A stretch of 64,000 nucleotides of DNA from Brevibacterium spongiae (GCF_026168515.1 NZ_CP093443.1:1364001-1428000), one strand, 5' to 3'; positions 27,356-42,287 are shown, counted from the stretch's first letter. A program made the numbers and translations. Notes: a model not told the origin generated them from the sequence alone.

Positions 27356-28048
27356 ATGTGTGGTCGACTCAATATGTCGCTCGATCCGGCTGATCTCGCC
27401 GATGAGCTCCGGCTGGACGTGGTCTCCTATGACTACACCCCGCGCTACAACGTACCTCCGGGCGCATTCGTTCCGATCGTCGTGGAACGACTCGACGAGG
27501 AGGGGCAGCTGCACCGCCGACTCGAAACGGCCTCCTGGGGTTTGGTTCCCGGGTGGGCCAAGGATGTGAAGATCGGCTTCAAGGCCTTCAACGCGCGTTC
27601 GGAGACGGTGCTCGAGAAACCGATGTTCCGACAGGCGATCAAACGCCGCCGCTGCGCACTGCCGATTCCCGGTTACTACGAGTGGGAGACCACCGAGGAC
27701 GGCAAGCAGCCGTGGATGATGAGCGCCGCCGGAAAGGACCCGCTGTTCATGGCGGGTCTCTTCGAATTCTGGAAGCAGCCCGACGAGACTTGGTTGGTGT
27801 CGACGACGATCCTCACCATGGAATCGGCCGGACACCTCAGTGACGTCCACCATCGGATGCCGGTCTTCCTCGGCCGCGACCAGATCGATGACTGGATCGA
27901 TCCTGGAGTGCTCAGCAGCGACGTCCCGAATCTTCTCGGCGCCACTGTCGACCAGGTCGACCCGGCGAGTGTGACCCGGCACAAGGTCGGCAAAGCCGTC
28001 GGCAATGTCCGCAACGATTCCCCGGAACTCATCGAGCCTGTCGCTTGA
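27356..28048 (+). CDS. YedK/HMCES abasic-site processing protein
   Basis: 230 residues, SOS response-associated peptidase (SRAP) family. The invariant Cys2 (MCGRL), the Asn of FNARSET, the Glu of YYEWE and the His of HHRMPVFL are all present, so self-processing and DNA-protein crosslinking to abasic sites in single-stranded DNA should work. Protects stalled forks from error-prone repair. Ribosome binding site GAGG is close to the ATG. No clear LexA box upstream. Start is fixed because Cys must be residue 2. Confidence 0.95.
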   Translation: MCGRLNMSLDPADLADELRLDVVSYDYTPRYNVPPGAFVPIVVERLDEEGQLHRRLETASWGLVPGWAKDVKIGFKAFNARSETVLEKPMFRQAIKRRRCALPIPGYYEWETTEDGKQPWMMSAAGKDPLFMAGLFEFWKQPDETWLVSTTILTMESAGHLSDVHHRMPVFLGRDQIDDWIDPGVLSSDVPNLLGATVDQVDPASVTRHKVGKAVGNVRNDSPELIEPVA

Positions 28049-28148
28049 GGCCACGGCTGCCGGGACTCTTTCCGGTCGTGTGAACGCCGATATCGAGGCT
28101 CGAATCCGCTGTCGGGGGCACGGTGAGGACGGGGTGAATGAAGCCGTT

Positions 28149-28177
28149 TTGCACACGCTCGAAGATGTGTGTAATGT
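28149..28177 (+). promoter_or_regulatory. rrn promoter P1
   Basis: TTGCAC (28149-28154), 17-nt spacer, TAATGT (28172-28177): a good sigma-70/SigA-type promoter. Confidence 0.75.
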
Positions 28178-28259
28178 AGTCCAGGTTGCCAGGCCGCAAG
28201 GAACGGCGACAGTCGCTCTCACCGGGAGTGATTCGGGTGAAACGAAGATGAACTTCGAG

Positions 28260-28288
28260 TTGCACGGATCGAAACAACCAGGTAGAGT
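28260..28288 (+). promoter_or_regulatory. rrn promoter P2
   Basis: TTGCAC (28260-28265), 17-nt spacer, TAGAGT (28283-28288), 111 nt downstream of P1 with the identical -35 hexamer. Confidence 0.75.
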
Positions 28289-28612
28289 GGACATCCGCTG
28301 GCACAGCGAGTCGCAAGACAAAAAGTGCACTAACTGAAACTGGCGCCCCCAGTGAACACGCCCAAAATGTGGGTTGTGGTGATGGGTGAGTGTTTGTGGT
28401 TTGAGAATCCAATAGCGTGTTTGTTTGAACAATAAGTGATGCCAGATAATTTTTTCTGGTAAGACAACCGACAGGTTCGAACACTCGGGTGGCAGCCCTC
28501 GCCGGCTGGTTGCCCGAATTGTGTGTTCGGGTCTGTTATTTATTTGGTCAACCTTCTTCACCCCGTGAAGTGGGTTGACTGTCTTGCTGGGATTCATTCG
28601 TAACATAATTTT

Positions 28613-33694
<5,082 letters not shown>

Positions 33695-33893
33695 CTAACT
33701 ATTTGGTTGGGGTGGTGTGCGTGGAGTTTGTTTGTGGTCACACATATAAGAGAGTGTTGACAAGATTGTTTCACCCCTGACGGGGTGCGTGTTATGTAGC
33801 CTTTTGTTTGGTGTTCGCGTTCGCTGTGCGGTTCTTGGACCATTACCGCCCATAACCCCTCTTGTGGGGTGTGTGGTGGTGGTCTGTGTGGTT

Positions 33894-34013
33894 TTGCGGT
33901 GGTGATAGTGGTGGGGAAACGCCCGGTTAACCGTTCCGATCCCGGTAGCTAAGCCCATGCGCGCTGATGGTACTGCAACTTGGTGGTTGTGGGAGAGTAA
34001 GTGACTGCCGCAA
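33894..34013 (+). rRNA. rrf: 5S ribosomal RNA
   Basis: About 120 nt. Ends pair (GCGGT... with ...ACTGCCGC); core GGGAAACGCCCGGTTAACC, GATCCCGGTAGCTAAGCCC and GATGGTACTGCAAC are typical. The 200-nt spacer after 23S rRNA carries no tRNA. Confidence 0.93.
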
Positions 34014-34022
34014 TATTCTTTG

Positions 34023-34060
34023 ACGGAAGGCCATTCCCGGTTTCGGGGATGGCCTTCCGT
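34023..34060 (+). terminator. rrn operon terminator
   Basis: 16-bp stem starting ACGGAAGGCCAT (one T-G pair) with a short GGTTTC loop, 10 nt after 5S rRNA. Confidence 0.85.
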
Positions 34061-34162
34061 GCATTCCCGGACGGCTATGCCTGGGAAGTGATGAGCCTGT
34101 CAACCCGGAGACTGCGGCGGATGGCTGAACAGTACAGGTCCGCCCACAGTGCAGGCCCGCCC

Positions 34163-34813
34163 TCAGGTTTCGATGCCGAGAAAGCTGCGGACAGCCTCTG
34201 CGCCGGCCACCTGAACCTCACCCACGCTGCTGCGAAAGTCTTCGGCTCTGAGGACCATCTTGTTCTCTGTCCTCGGCCGCCCTTGCTGCGCAATGATGAC
34301 GTGATCCCCGTTGGGGGAGTACCCGAGCTTCTCCGACACACGCCTACTGGCATCATTTCCCGCGATGTAAGCAGTCTCGAACCGGCCTGCACCGAAGTGT
34401 TCGATGAATGTGCTCACGACCATCGAGCGCATCTTCGTGCCGAAGCCTCGGCCCTGCTCCTTCTTCGCCAGCCACGATCCGGTAGACACCGTCCGGGTGA
34501 GCGGATACCGACTCCCATTCACTCCCTGAATTCCGACCACGCGCCCACCCACACGGACAGTGAACTCGATCGTCCACTCATCGACAGTGAAATTCGCTCG
34601 CGTCGCCCAGTGATATTGAGCGAGGCTGCGGGCGACCTCCTCATCACTGCCGCTGTCCCAATCGATGAGGAACGCTTCGATCCCGTCCCGACGCACACCG
34701 CCTTTTGCGATCTGCGCAAGTTCTGGAAGGTCGCCTTCCCGTACCGGAGACAGCTCCATATCGCCTGACCGCAGATGCAGTGAATAGGGCGGCCAGATCA
34801 ATTCGATATTCAT
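34163..34813 (-). CDS. GNAT family N-acetyltransferase (RimJ/RimL type)
   Basis: 216 residues with a RimJ/RimL-like acetyltransferase domain: TVSTGSWLAKKEQGRGFGTKMRSMVV carries the acetyl-CoA loop (QGRGFG), and ETAYIAGNDASRRVSEKLGYSPNG is the usual C-terminal motif. Substrate unknown; relatives acetylate N-terminal residues of proteins or antibiotics. It sits immediately after the rRNA operon, convergent with it, and divergent from gdhA. Confidence 0.85.
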   Translation of the reverse strand: MNIELIWPPYSLHLRSGDMELSPVREGDLPELAQIAKGGVRRDGIEAFLIDWDSGSDEEVARSLAQYHWATRANFTVDEWTIEFTVRVGGRVVGIQGVNGSRYPLTRTVSTGSWLAKKEQGRGFGTKMRSMVVSTFIEHFGAGRFETAYIAGNDASRRVSEKLGYSPNGDHVIIAQQGRPRTENKMVLRAEDFRSSVGEVQVAGAEAVRSFLGIET

Positions 34814-34882
34814 GCCTGCGTTCTTCCTTCTTCCCCTTATCTGCGCCGAACCGGGCCGTTTCAGCCATATATCCCAAATGAA

Positions 34883-36301
<1,419 letters not shown>

Positions 36302-36401
36302 GCGTTCGATGACTGTGCCAGAGTCGCGAGCCGGTGAACGTCACCCATGAGTGTGAGGGCAACGGCCCCAGGCTGAGGGACGATCACTCCCGCTGACGAC
36401 A

Positions 36402-36458
36402 AGGCCCCGCCAGGGTCGACACGATTCCCACGGAATCGTGTCGACCCTGGCGGGGCCT
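36402..36458. terminator. 27-bp perfect stem terminator
   Basis: Arms 36402-36428 and 36432-36458 are exactly complementary with a 3-nt CAC loop (core GCCCCGCCAGGGTCGACACG). Between convergent gdhA and the flavin reductase gene. Confidence 0.9.
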
Positions 36459-36483
36459 CTTCACTGCACAGAAACGGCGCGAG

Positions 36484-36999
36484 TCAGCGCTGCCCGATCG
36501 TGCCATAGCCTTTGCGCCACCGCAGCAGCGGGCGATTCGTTCCGGCATTCCTTCCCGCACCCAGAGCCACGACCTCACCGACGACGAGGTTGTGTGTGGC
36601 GACCTCGAGCACCTCGGTGAGTTCGAGTTCGAACCAGGCGATCGCCTCGGTGAGCACAGGCTGACCCGCCTGCGGACCGGGGAACGTGTCCACGCCTTTG
36701 AGCGATCCGTACAACGGCTGGCCCGAAGCGCCGAGGCGCTCGGAGATATCGCGCTGCTCAGAGTTCAGCAGCGAGATCGCGAAGTGTGAACTCACCTCCA
36801 GGGTCTCCATCATCCGCGACCCGGAGTAGATGCTCACCGCCATTGTCGGCGGATCGTAGGACACGTCGAGAAACGAATCGACGGTGATGGCATGCAGCGC
36901 GCTTCCGCGGGTGGCGGACACGATGGCGACAGCGGCGGCGATGTCATCGCTGAGCTCCCGATAGCGTTCTGTGAGGGAATCGTCGTTGGCCAGTTCCAT
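36484..36999 (-). CDS. Flavin reductase-like FMN-binding split-barrel protein
   Basis: 171 residues, one flavin reductase domain (VAIVSATRGSALHAITVDSFLDVSYDPPTMAVSIY... FAISLLNSEQRDISERL, WFELELTEVLEVATHNLVVGEV). Members reduce FMN with NAD(P)H for two-component oxygenases; no oxygenase partner is nearby. Two ATGs are possible (37008, 36999). I choose 36999 because TAGAAT (37012-37007, minus) lies 7 nt upstream as a -10 box and no ribosome binding site exists, implying a leaderless mRNA. Confidence 0.85.
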   Translation of the reverse strand: MELANDDSLTERYRELSDDIAAAVAIVSATRGSALHAITVDSFLDVSYDPPTMAVSIYSGSRMMETLEVSSHFAISLLNSEQRDISERLGASGQPLYGSLKGVDTFPGPQAGQPVLTEAIAWFELELTEVLEVATHNLVVGEVVALGAGRNAGTNRPLLRWRKGYGTIGQR

Positions 37000-37006
37000 G
37001 ACTCTC

Positions 37007-37024
37007 ATTCTAGGGAACTACAAT
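37007..37024. promoter_or_regulatory. Back-to-back -10 boxes of two divergent leaderless genes
   Basis: TAGAAT on the minus strand (37012-37007) ends 7 nt before the flavin reductase ATG; TACAAT on the plus strand (37019-37024) ends 6 nt before the DUF3039 ATG. The two boxes are 6 nt apart, so the -35 region of each promoter lies inside the other gene. Confidence 0.6.
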
Positions 37025-37030
37025 GGAGCC

Positions 37031-37285
37031 ATGACCATTCCAGCTTCAGGCGGTTCAGCAACGATCGAGCGCGAGCAGTCCGAGCAGCTTGCCGAGCCCG
37101 GAGATCACGAGCGCTTCAGCCACTACGCGCCCAAGGACAAGATCATGGAGTCCATGGTGACCGGGACTCCGCTGATCGCCTTGTGCGGAAAGGTGTGGGT
37201 GCCCACGCGCGATCCCGAGCGGTTCCCGATCTGCCCCAAATGCAAAGAGATCTACGAAACGATGTCCGAAGGACCTCAGGAGTAG
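37031..37285 (+). CDS. DUF3039 protein
   Basis: 84 residues, DUF3039, a small actinobacterial family of unknown function. The conserved core is HERFSHYAPKDKIMESMVTG, then TPLIALCGKVWVP and FPICPKCKEIYE; the three cysteines plus a His suggest a zinc ribbon. The stop is immediately followed by the helicase ATG (0 nt gap), so the two products are probably made together. Likely leaderless (TACAAT 6 nt upstream). Confidence 0.88.
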   Translation: MTIPASGGSATIEREQSEQLAEPGDHERFSHYAPKDKIMESMVTGTPLIALCGKVWVPTRDPERFPICPKCKEIYETMSEGPQE

Positions 37286-39076
37286 ATGTCCGCGGAACGA
37301 CTCCCTGGAGCGCCAGGGACCTCCGCGGCTGAACAACTTCCACCGGCTTTTCCCGAGCGTGCAGCATGGGGAACAGCCGGAAAGTTGCGTGCCTGGCAGG
37401 CGGAGGCTCTCGAGCTCTACTTTCAGAACCAGCCCAAGGACTTCCTCGCCGTCGCGACCCCCGGAGCAGGTAAGACCACCTTCGCTCTGCGTCTGGCCGC
37501 GGAATTGCTGGCCCAACGTGTCGTCAACCGTGTCACGGTCGTCGCGCCCACCGAACACCTCAAGGTGCAGTGGGCCGACTCCGCCGCCCGCGTGGGAATC
37601 AAGCTCGACCCTCACTTCAAGAATTCGCAGGGCAAACATGCACCCGGATACCACGGTGTGGCGCTGACCTACGCACAGGTGGCCGCGAAGCCCGTCCTCC
37701 ACCACAACCGGACCGCAGCCGGACGCACCCTCGTCATCCTCGATGAGGTCCACCACGGCGGTGACGCCCTGTCCTGGGGTGATGCCGTACGCGAAGCGTT
37801 CGGACCGGCCGTTCGCCGACTCTCTCTGACCGGAACACCGTTCCGATCGGACACCTCGCCGATCCCGTTCGTCACCTATGCTCCCGACGAGAACGGCATC
37901 CGCACCTCGGTGGCGGACTACTCCTACGGCTACGGACGCGCCCTGAAGGATTCGGTCGTCCGTCCCGTGCTGTTCCTCGCCTACGCAGGTGCGATGACCT
38001 GGCGGACCAAGGCCGGCGACGAGATGTCGCACGTCCTCGGTGAGGAGACGACGAAGGACATCAACTCCCAGGCCTGGCGCACAGCCCTCGACCCGAAGGG
38101 CGACTGGATCCCCGCGGTGCTCAAGGCCGCCGACATCCGCCTGACGGAAGTCCGTCGCACCGTCCCCGACGCCGGCGGGCTCGTCATCGCCACCGACCAG
38201 GACGCCGCACGCGCCTACGCCAAACGCCTCCACGAGATCACCGGTGAGAAGCCGACAGTGGTCCTCTCCGACGAAGCCGGAGCCTCCGAGCGCATCGAGC
38301 AGTTCCAGAACTCCACCGACCGGTGGATGGTCGCCGTGCGCATGGTCTCCGAAGGCGTCGACGTCCCGCGCCTGTGCGTCGGCGTCTACGCGACCTCGTC
38401 CTCGACCCCGCTGTTCTTCGCCCAGGCCATCGGACGCTTCGTCCGTGCCCGCAAACGCGGTGAGACCGCCTCGGTGTTCCTGCCTTCGGTGCCGGTGCTG
38501 CTGGCCCTGGCGAACTCGATGGAGGCCGAACGCGACCACGCCCTGGACCGACCGAAGAACGACGACGAGAACGATGTCGTCGTCTTCGACGATGAGGCCA
38601 TGGAACAGGCGAACCGGAACGAAGGCGCCTCGTCGGACCAGCTCGGATCCTTCGAAGCCCTCGGCGCCGAAGCCCTGTTCGACCGGGTCCTCTATGACGG
38701 AGGCGAATTCGGCACCGGCGGCGCCATCGGCTCCGAAGACGAACTCGATTTCATCGGCATTCCCGGACTGCTCGAACCCGACCAGGTCCGTGAGCTGCTG
38801 AGCACCCAGCAGGCCCGCCAGGCCAAACGCAAGACCGCGGCGGCACCGGCCGCCGAACCGGCCACCGATGAGCTCGAGCACCGGGCGATGAAGGAAGAGC
38901 GCAATCAGCTTCAGAGCCTCGTCGGAGCCTGGTCACGTCGGACCGGTGAGCCGCATCAGAACGTCCACGTCGCCCTGCGCAAGGCCTGCGGGGGACCGGC
39001 GGTGGCTCAGGCCACCCGTGAGCAGATCCAGGCGCGGATCAAGAAGCTGCAGGGCTGGTTCATCGGCAAGAAGTGA
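37286..39076 (+). CDS. SF2 DEAD/DEAH-box helicase
   Basis: 596 residues. Walker A ATPGAGKTT (57-65), Walker B DEVHH (153-157), motif III LTGTPFRSD, and motif VI QAIGRFVRA (380-388) define a superfamily 2 helicase of the type III restriction/RecG-like ResIII group. After the two RecA domains comes an acidic segment (~425-500), an Ala/Glu linker and a helical C-terminal domain with basic end. Function in actinobacteria not known; probable DNA or RNA remodelling. Directly abuts DUF3039, a pairing conserved in my recollection of actinobacterial genomes. Confidence 0.88.
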   Translation: MSAERLPGAPGTSAAEQLPPAFPERAAWGTAGKLRAWQAEALELYFQNQPKDFLAVATPGAGKTTFALRLAAELLAQRVVNRVTVVAPTEHLKVQWADSAARVGIKLDPHFKNSQGKHAPGYHGVALTYAQVAAKPVLHHNRTAAGRTLVILDEVHHGGDALSWGDAVREAFGPAVRRLSLTGTPFRSDTSPIPFVTYAPDENGIRTSVADYSYGYGRALKDSVVRPVLFLAYAGAMTWRTKAGDEMSHVLGEETTKDINSQAWRTALDPKGDWIPAVLKAADIRLTEVRRTVPDAGGLVIATDQDAARAYAKRLHEITGEKPTVVLSDEAGASERIEQFQNSTDRWMVAVRMVSEGVDVPRLCVGVYATSSSTPLFFAQAIGRFVRARKRGETASVFLPSVPVLLALANSMEAERDHALDRPKNDDENDVVVFDDEAMEQANRNEGASSDQLGSFEALGAEALFDRVLYDGGEFGTGGAIGSEDELDFIGIPGLLEPDQVRELLSTQQARQAKRKTAAAPAAEPATDELEHRAMKEERNQLQSLVGAWSRRTGEPHQNVHVALRKACGGPAVAQATREQIQARIKKLQGWFIGKK

Positions 39077-39141
39077 TCTCGGCGAGTGACTGAGCAGTGT
39101 GGTTATACCGAGTGACTGCGCTGTGTGACTGCGACGCGTGA

Positions 39142-40461
39142 TTATGCCGAGTAGAAGACCGTGGGAATCGCAGGCTCGCCGTCCTGCAGCCGGCGAGCCG
39201 AGCGCGGCAGCTCCGCCAAGGACTCATCATGACGGGCACAGGCCTTCTTCACACCCGCAGCACCGATATAGGCATCATCCACTTCACCGCCGCGCACGAG
39301 GTCGACGCTGAGACGACGGCCCTCACCGAGATCATCGGGCAGCGAAGGGATGCCGACGGCCTCCTCGACAGCGATCGCGCCGTCGATGAGCCGCAGCGCC
39401 TCCTTGTGCCCGCCCCGCGAGGGTTTGCCCGAGGAATGCTTCGCCACCGAGGTCCATTCGCCGGCCTCATCGGCGCGGGCGACGAGCTTGTACACCAGCC
39501 CCGCCGCCGGAGCACCGGAACCGGTGACGACGCGAGTGCCGACACCGTAGGAATCGACCGGGGACGCGGCCAGCGCAGCGATCGCATACTCGTCGAGATC
39601 GCTGGTCACAGTGATCGTCGTATCATGAGCGCCGAGGCGGTCCAGGCCGTCCCGGACCTCCCGAGCCTGTTCGATGAGGTCACCGGAGTCGATCCGGACC
39701 CCGCCGAGCTCGGTGCCGGCCAGCTCGACGGCGGTCGCCAGAGCATCCTCGACGTCGTAGGTGTCGAGCAGCAGGGTCGTATCGGTGCCCAGCGACTTCA
39801 GCTGCGCGGCGAAGGCCTCACGCTCGGAATCGTGGAGCAAGGTGAAGGAGTGGGCCGAGGTGCCGATCGTGCGCAGACCGTACTTGAGTCCGGCTGCCAG
39901 GTTCGACGTCGACGCGAATCCGCCGATCACCGCGGCTCGCGCCGCCGCGACAGCAGCGTGCTCGTTCGTGCGGCGTCCGCCCATCTCCGCGCACGGCCGG
40001 TCCCCGGCCGCCTGCGCCATCCGCGACGCCGCCGAGGCGACCGCACAGTCGTAGTTCATCGCGGAGAGAATGAGCGTTTCCAGAATGACACCCTCCGCGA
40101 AGGTCGATTCGATCGTGAGCAGCGGCGAACCCGGGAAGTAGATCTCCCCTTCGGCATAGCCGCGGATATTTCCGGTGAAACGGTAGTTCGCCAACCAGTC
40201 GATCGTCCGTGCATCGACGATGTTCTCGCGGCTGAGGAACGACAGCTCCGCATCATCGAAGCGGAAGTCGCGGATCATTTCGAGGATCCGACCAGTGCCG
40301 GCCACGACCCCGTAGCGGCGACCTGCGGGAAGGGTGCGACCGAACACCTCGAAGATGCTCTTGCGGTGGGCGGCGCCGGATTCCAAGGCTGCCTGCACCA
40401 TCGTCAATTCGTACTGATCCGTGAAGAACGCCGTCGAATCGGTCCGTGTGAGATCACTCAT
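39142..40461 (-). CDS. pncB: Nicotinate phosphoribosyltransferase
   Basis: 439 residues, type II phosphoribosyltransferase that joins nicotinate and PRPP (ATP-assisted) in NAD salvage. Family segments: FFTDQYELTMVQAALESG, FEVFGRTLPAGRRYGVVAGTGRIL, GRRTNEHAAVAAARAAVIGGFASTSNL, GVRIDSGDLIEQAREVRDGL. A TAAGAT box (40474-40469, minus) lies 7 nt before the ATG. Divergent from clpS, an arrangement also found in mycobacteria (Rv1330c/Rv1331). Confidence 0.95.
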   Translation of the reverse strand: MSDLTRTDSTAFFTDQYELTMVQAALESGAAHRKSIFEVFGRTLPAGRRYGVVAGTGRILEMIRDFRFDDAELSFLSRENIVDARTIDWLANYRFTGNIRGYAEGEIYFPGSPLLTIESTFAEGVILETLILSAMNYDCAVASAASRMAQAAGDRPCAEMGGRRTNEHAAVAAARAAVIGGFASTSNLAAGLKYGLRTIGTSAHSFTLLHDSEREAFAAQLKSLGTDTTLLLDTYDVEDALATAVELAGTELGGVRIDSGDLIEQAREVRDGLDRLGAHDTTITVTSDLDEYAIAALAASPVDSYGVGTRVVTGSGAPAAGLVYKLVARADEAGEWTSVAKHSSGKPSRGGHKEALRLIDGAIAVEEAVGIPSLPDDLGEGRRLSVDLVRGGEVDDAYIGAAGVKKACARHDESLAELPRSARRLQDGEPAIPTVFYSA

Positions 40462-40468
40462 AGGCGCG

Positions 40469-40507
40469 ATCTTACGTCACGACAGCGTCAGTGTTCTGCC
40501 GTAAGCT
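40469..40507. promoter_or_regulatory. Overlapping divergent leaderless promoters of pncB and clpS
   Basis: Minus-strand TAAGAT (40474-40469) ends 7 nt before the pncB ATG. Plus-strand ACGACA (40479-40484), 17-nt spacer and TAAGCT (40502-40507) end 6 nt before the clpS GTG. Neither gene has a ribosome binding site. Confidence 0.65.
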
Positions 40508-40513
40508 GGAAAC

Positions 40514-40819
40514 GTGAGCAATCCAACGACACCAGTGCTCGAGCCGGACGTCGACGTGCGACCGGCCGAAGACCTGGCCAAGCCCTGGAGGACCGTGGTC
40601 TTCAATGACCCGGTCAATCTCATGAGCTATGTCAGCTTCGTGTTCCAGACGTACTTCGGATACTCCGAGGACAAAGCCGACGCCCTCATGCTCGAAGTCC
40701 ATCAGAACGGTCGCTCCGTGGTCGCCACAGGTGGACGCGAAGCCATGGAGAGAGACACCCAAGCGATGCACGAATACGGTCTGTGGGCCGCGTGCCAACC
40801 CGATTCAGGACCCAACTGA
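40514..40819 (+). CDS. clpS: ATP-dependent Clp protease adaptor ClpS
   Basis: 101 residues with the complete ClpS domain: WRTVVFNDPVNLMSYVSFVFQTYFGYSEDKADALMLEVHQNGRSVV. The NDPVNLMSYV segment contains the N-degron pocket residues. Delivers proteins with bulky hydrophobic N termini to ClpC/ClpA-ClpP. GTG start with TAAGCT 6 nt upstream, so probably leaderless. First gene of a tight run clpS-DUF2017-MBL-rph-rdgB. Confidence 0.95.
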   Translation: MSNPTTPVLEPDVDVRPAEDLAKPWRTVVFNDPVNLMSYVSFVFQTYFGYSEDKADALMLEVHQNGRSVVATGGREAMERDTQAMHEYGLWAACQPDSGPN

Positions 40820-40822
40820 CCT

Positions 40823-41404
40823 ATGGCCGCCATCGACGCCCGTGGGGACGACGTCGTCCTCCGACTCGAAGACAACGAACGCTCCCTCATGCTCACGGTC
40901 TTCACCGACCTCGCCGCCCTGCTGTCCGAAGACGACGACACCGGGGGAGAGGACCGACCGGATTCGGAGAACTGGGAGGCCCGCCTCGGCATGGTCGACC
41001 GTCCCCGTCCCGAGGATCCGGCCCTGCTGCGGCTGCTGCCGGACGCCGACCCGGACGACGAGGAGAGATCGGCGGAGTTCCGCCGGCTCACGGAATTCGA
41101 TCTCAAACAGGCCAAAGCACACAATGTGCGCATGGTTCTGCTGGGACTGAGCAAGGGCAACGACATCACTCTGACTCATGATGAGTCCCTGGCGTGGATG
41201 AAGGGTCTGAACGATCTTCGGCTCGTGCTCGCCGTCCGGCTCGGCATCGACACCGAGGAAGCGCAGGAGGAGAAGTACGCACGCCGTGAACAGCTCTCCG
41301 AATCCGAGGACCTCACCCTGACCCTGTACGACTTCCTGACCTGGATTCAGGACCGACTGACAACGACCTTGCTCACCCGGATGCAAGGGGATGACGAGAC
41401 ATGA
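40823..41404 (+). CDS. DUF2017 protein
   Basis: 193 residues, DUF2017, very acidic and helical, no known catalytic motif. Sequence landmarks: ALLSEDDDTGGE linker, DEERSAEFRRLTEFDLKQAKAHN, and LTHDESLAWMKGLNDLRLVLAVRLG, which is typical of the family. It always follows clpS in actinobacteria as far as I recall, so a role linked to ClpS/Clp proteolysis is a reasonable inference. Starts 3 nt after clpS; its stop overlaps the next start (ATGA). Confidence 0.88.
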   Translation: MAAIDARGDDVVLRLEDNERSLMLTVFTDLAALLSEDDDTGGEDRPDSENWEARLGMVDRPRPEDPALLRLLPDADPDDEERSAEFRRLTEFDLKQAKAHNVRMVLLGLSKGNDITLTHDESLAWMKGLNDLRLVLAVRLGIDTEEAQEEKYARREQLSESEDLTLTLYDFLTWIQDRLTTTLLTRMQGDDET

Positions 41405-42222
41405 AACTCACCGCCATCGGCACCGCAGGCTCCTTCCCCGGACGCGGTGCCCTCGCCAGCTGCTACCTCATCGAAACGGATGAGGACTCTCCCACCCGCA
41501 TCATCCTCGACCTCGGTTCCGGAGCGCTCAGCCCCCTGCAGCAGACAGTGGACACCGACCGGCTCTCCGGCATCGTCCTCAGCCATCTGCATCCGGACCA
41601 CTGCATGGACATGACCGGGCTCTACGTCAAACACTGCTTCGACCCGAAGTTCTTCAACGGCGACATCTCCGACACGGGCACCATTCGCACCCGCACCCCG
41701 GTCTTCGCCCCCGCCGGCGCGAAGGAGCGGCTGATGCGGGCGTACTACACCGATCCGGGCAAGTCGCCGGTCGCCAACGGCGGCGACGATTCGAACTTCG
41801 ACAATGCCTTCGACTTCACCGACATCGACCACGGCTCCCGGCACCAGATCGGATCGCTGACAGTCGAGTCCTTCCTCGTCGACCACCCTGTCGAGGCGTA
41901 TGCACTGCGCATCACCGATGCCAAGGGCAGCGTCATCACCTACTCCGGTGACAGCGACGAATGCGACAACCTCGTCGCCGCGGCCAAGGACGCCGACCTC
42001 TTCCTCTGCGAAGCCGCGTTCCAGGAAGACCGCGACACCGCCCGCGGGATCCACCTCACAGGCAGACGTGCCGGACGGGTGGCGCAGAACGCGGAGGCGG
42101 CTTCGCTCGTGCTCACCCACATTCCGATCTGGACAGACTGCTCCATCGTCCGCGGTGAGGCAGCCGGTGAATACCGCGGTCCCATCGAACTGGCGAAACC
42201 CGGAGCCACCTGGACAGTGTGA
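41401..42222 (+). CDS. Metallo-beta-lactamase-fold hydrolase (Rv1339-like)
   Basis: 273 residues, MBL fold. HLHPDH (62-67) is the HxHxDH metal motif; the second Asp/His set lies in [11 protein letters not shown] and the C-terminal LTHIP. The mycobacterial orthologue in the same position, Rv1339, has been reported as an atypical cyclic AMP phosphodiesterase, so this gene may lower cAMP; RNase Z-like activity is the alternative. Translationally coupled to DUF2017. Confidence 0.85.
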   Translation: MKLTAIGTAGSFPGRGALASCYLIETDEDSPTRIILDLGSGALSPLQQTVDTDRLSGIVLSHLHPDHCMDMTGLYVKHCFDPKFFNGDISDTGTIRTRTPVFAPAGAKERLMRAYYTDPGKSPVANGGDDSNFDNAFDFTDIDHGSRHQIGSLTVESFLVDHPVEAYALRITDAKGSVITYSGDSDECDNLVAAAKDADLFLCEAAFQEDRDTARGIHLTGRRAGRVAQNAEAASLVLTHIPIWTDCSIVRGEAAGEYRGPIELAKPGATWTV

Positions 42223-42287
42223 GCTCCGCCCGGACGACCGAGAACACAGCAGACCACCCAGACAACGAGACACGAAAGAGGCAGAAC

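Larger units (their letters stand above)
28049..28612 (+). promoter_or_regulatory. rRNA operon promoter and leader region
   Basis: 565 nt upstream of 16S rRNA, clearly more AT-rich toward its end. Holds two tandem promoters (28149-28177 and 28260-28288) and a leader of ~320 nt with a TGGTTTGAGAATC motif at 28397-28409 that recurs in the 16S-23S spacer at 30421-30433, as expected for antitermination or RNase III processing signals. No gene seen. Confidence 0.7.

Noticed and set aside
37055..38881. 608-codon minus-strand frame opposite the helicase
   Set aside because: Antisense shadow of a helicase with intact motifs; no start signal and low-complexity translation.
39077..39141. Short repeated phrase GAGTGACTG / GTGTGACTGC after the helicase
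   Set aside because: Only two or three imperfect copies in 65 nt with no pairing potential; too weak to list as a repeat.
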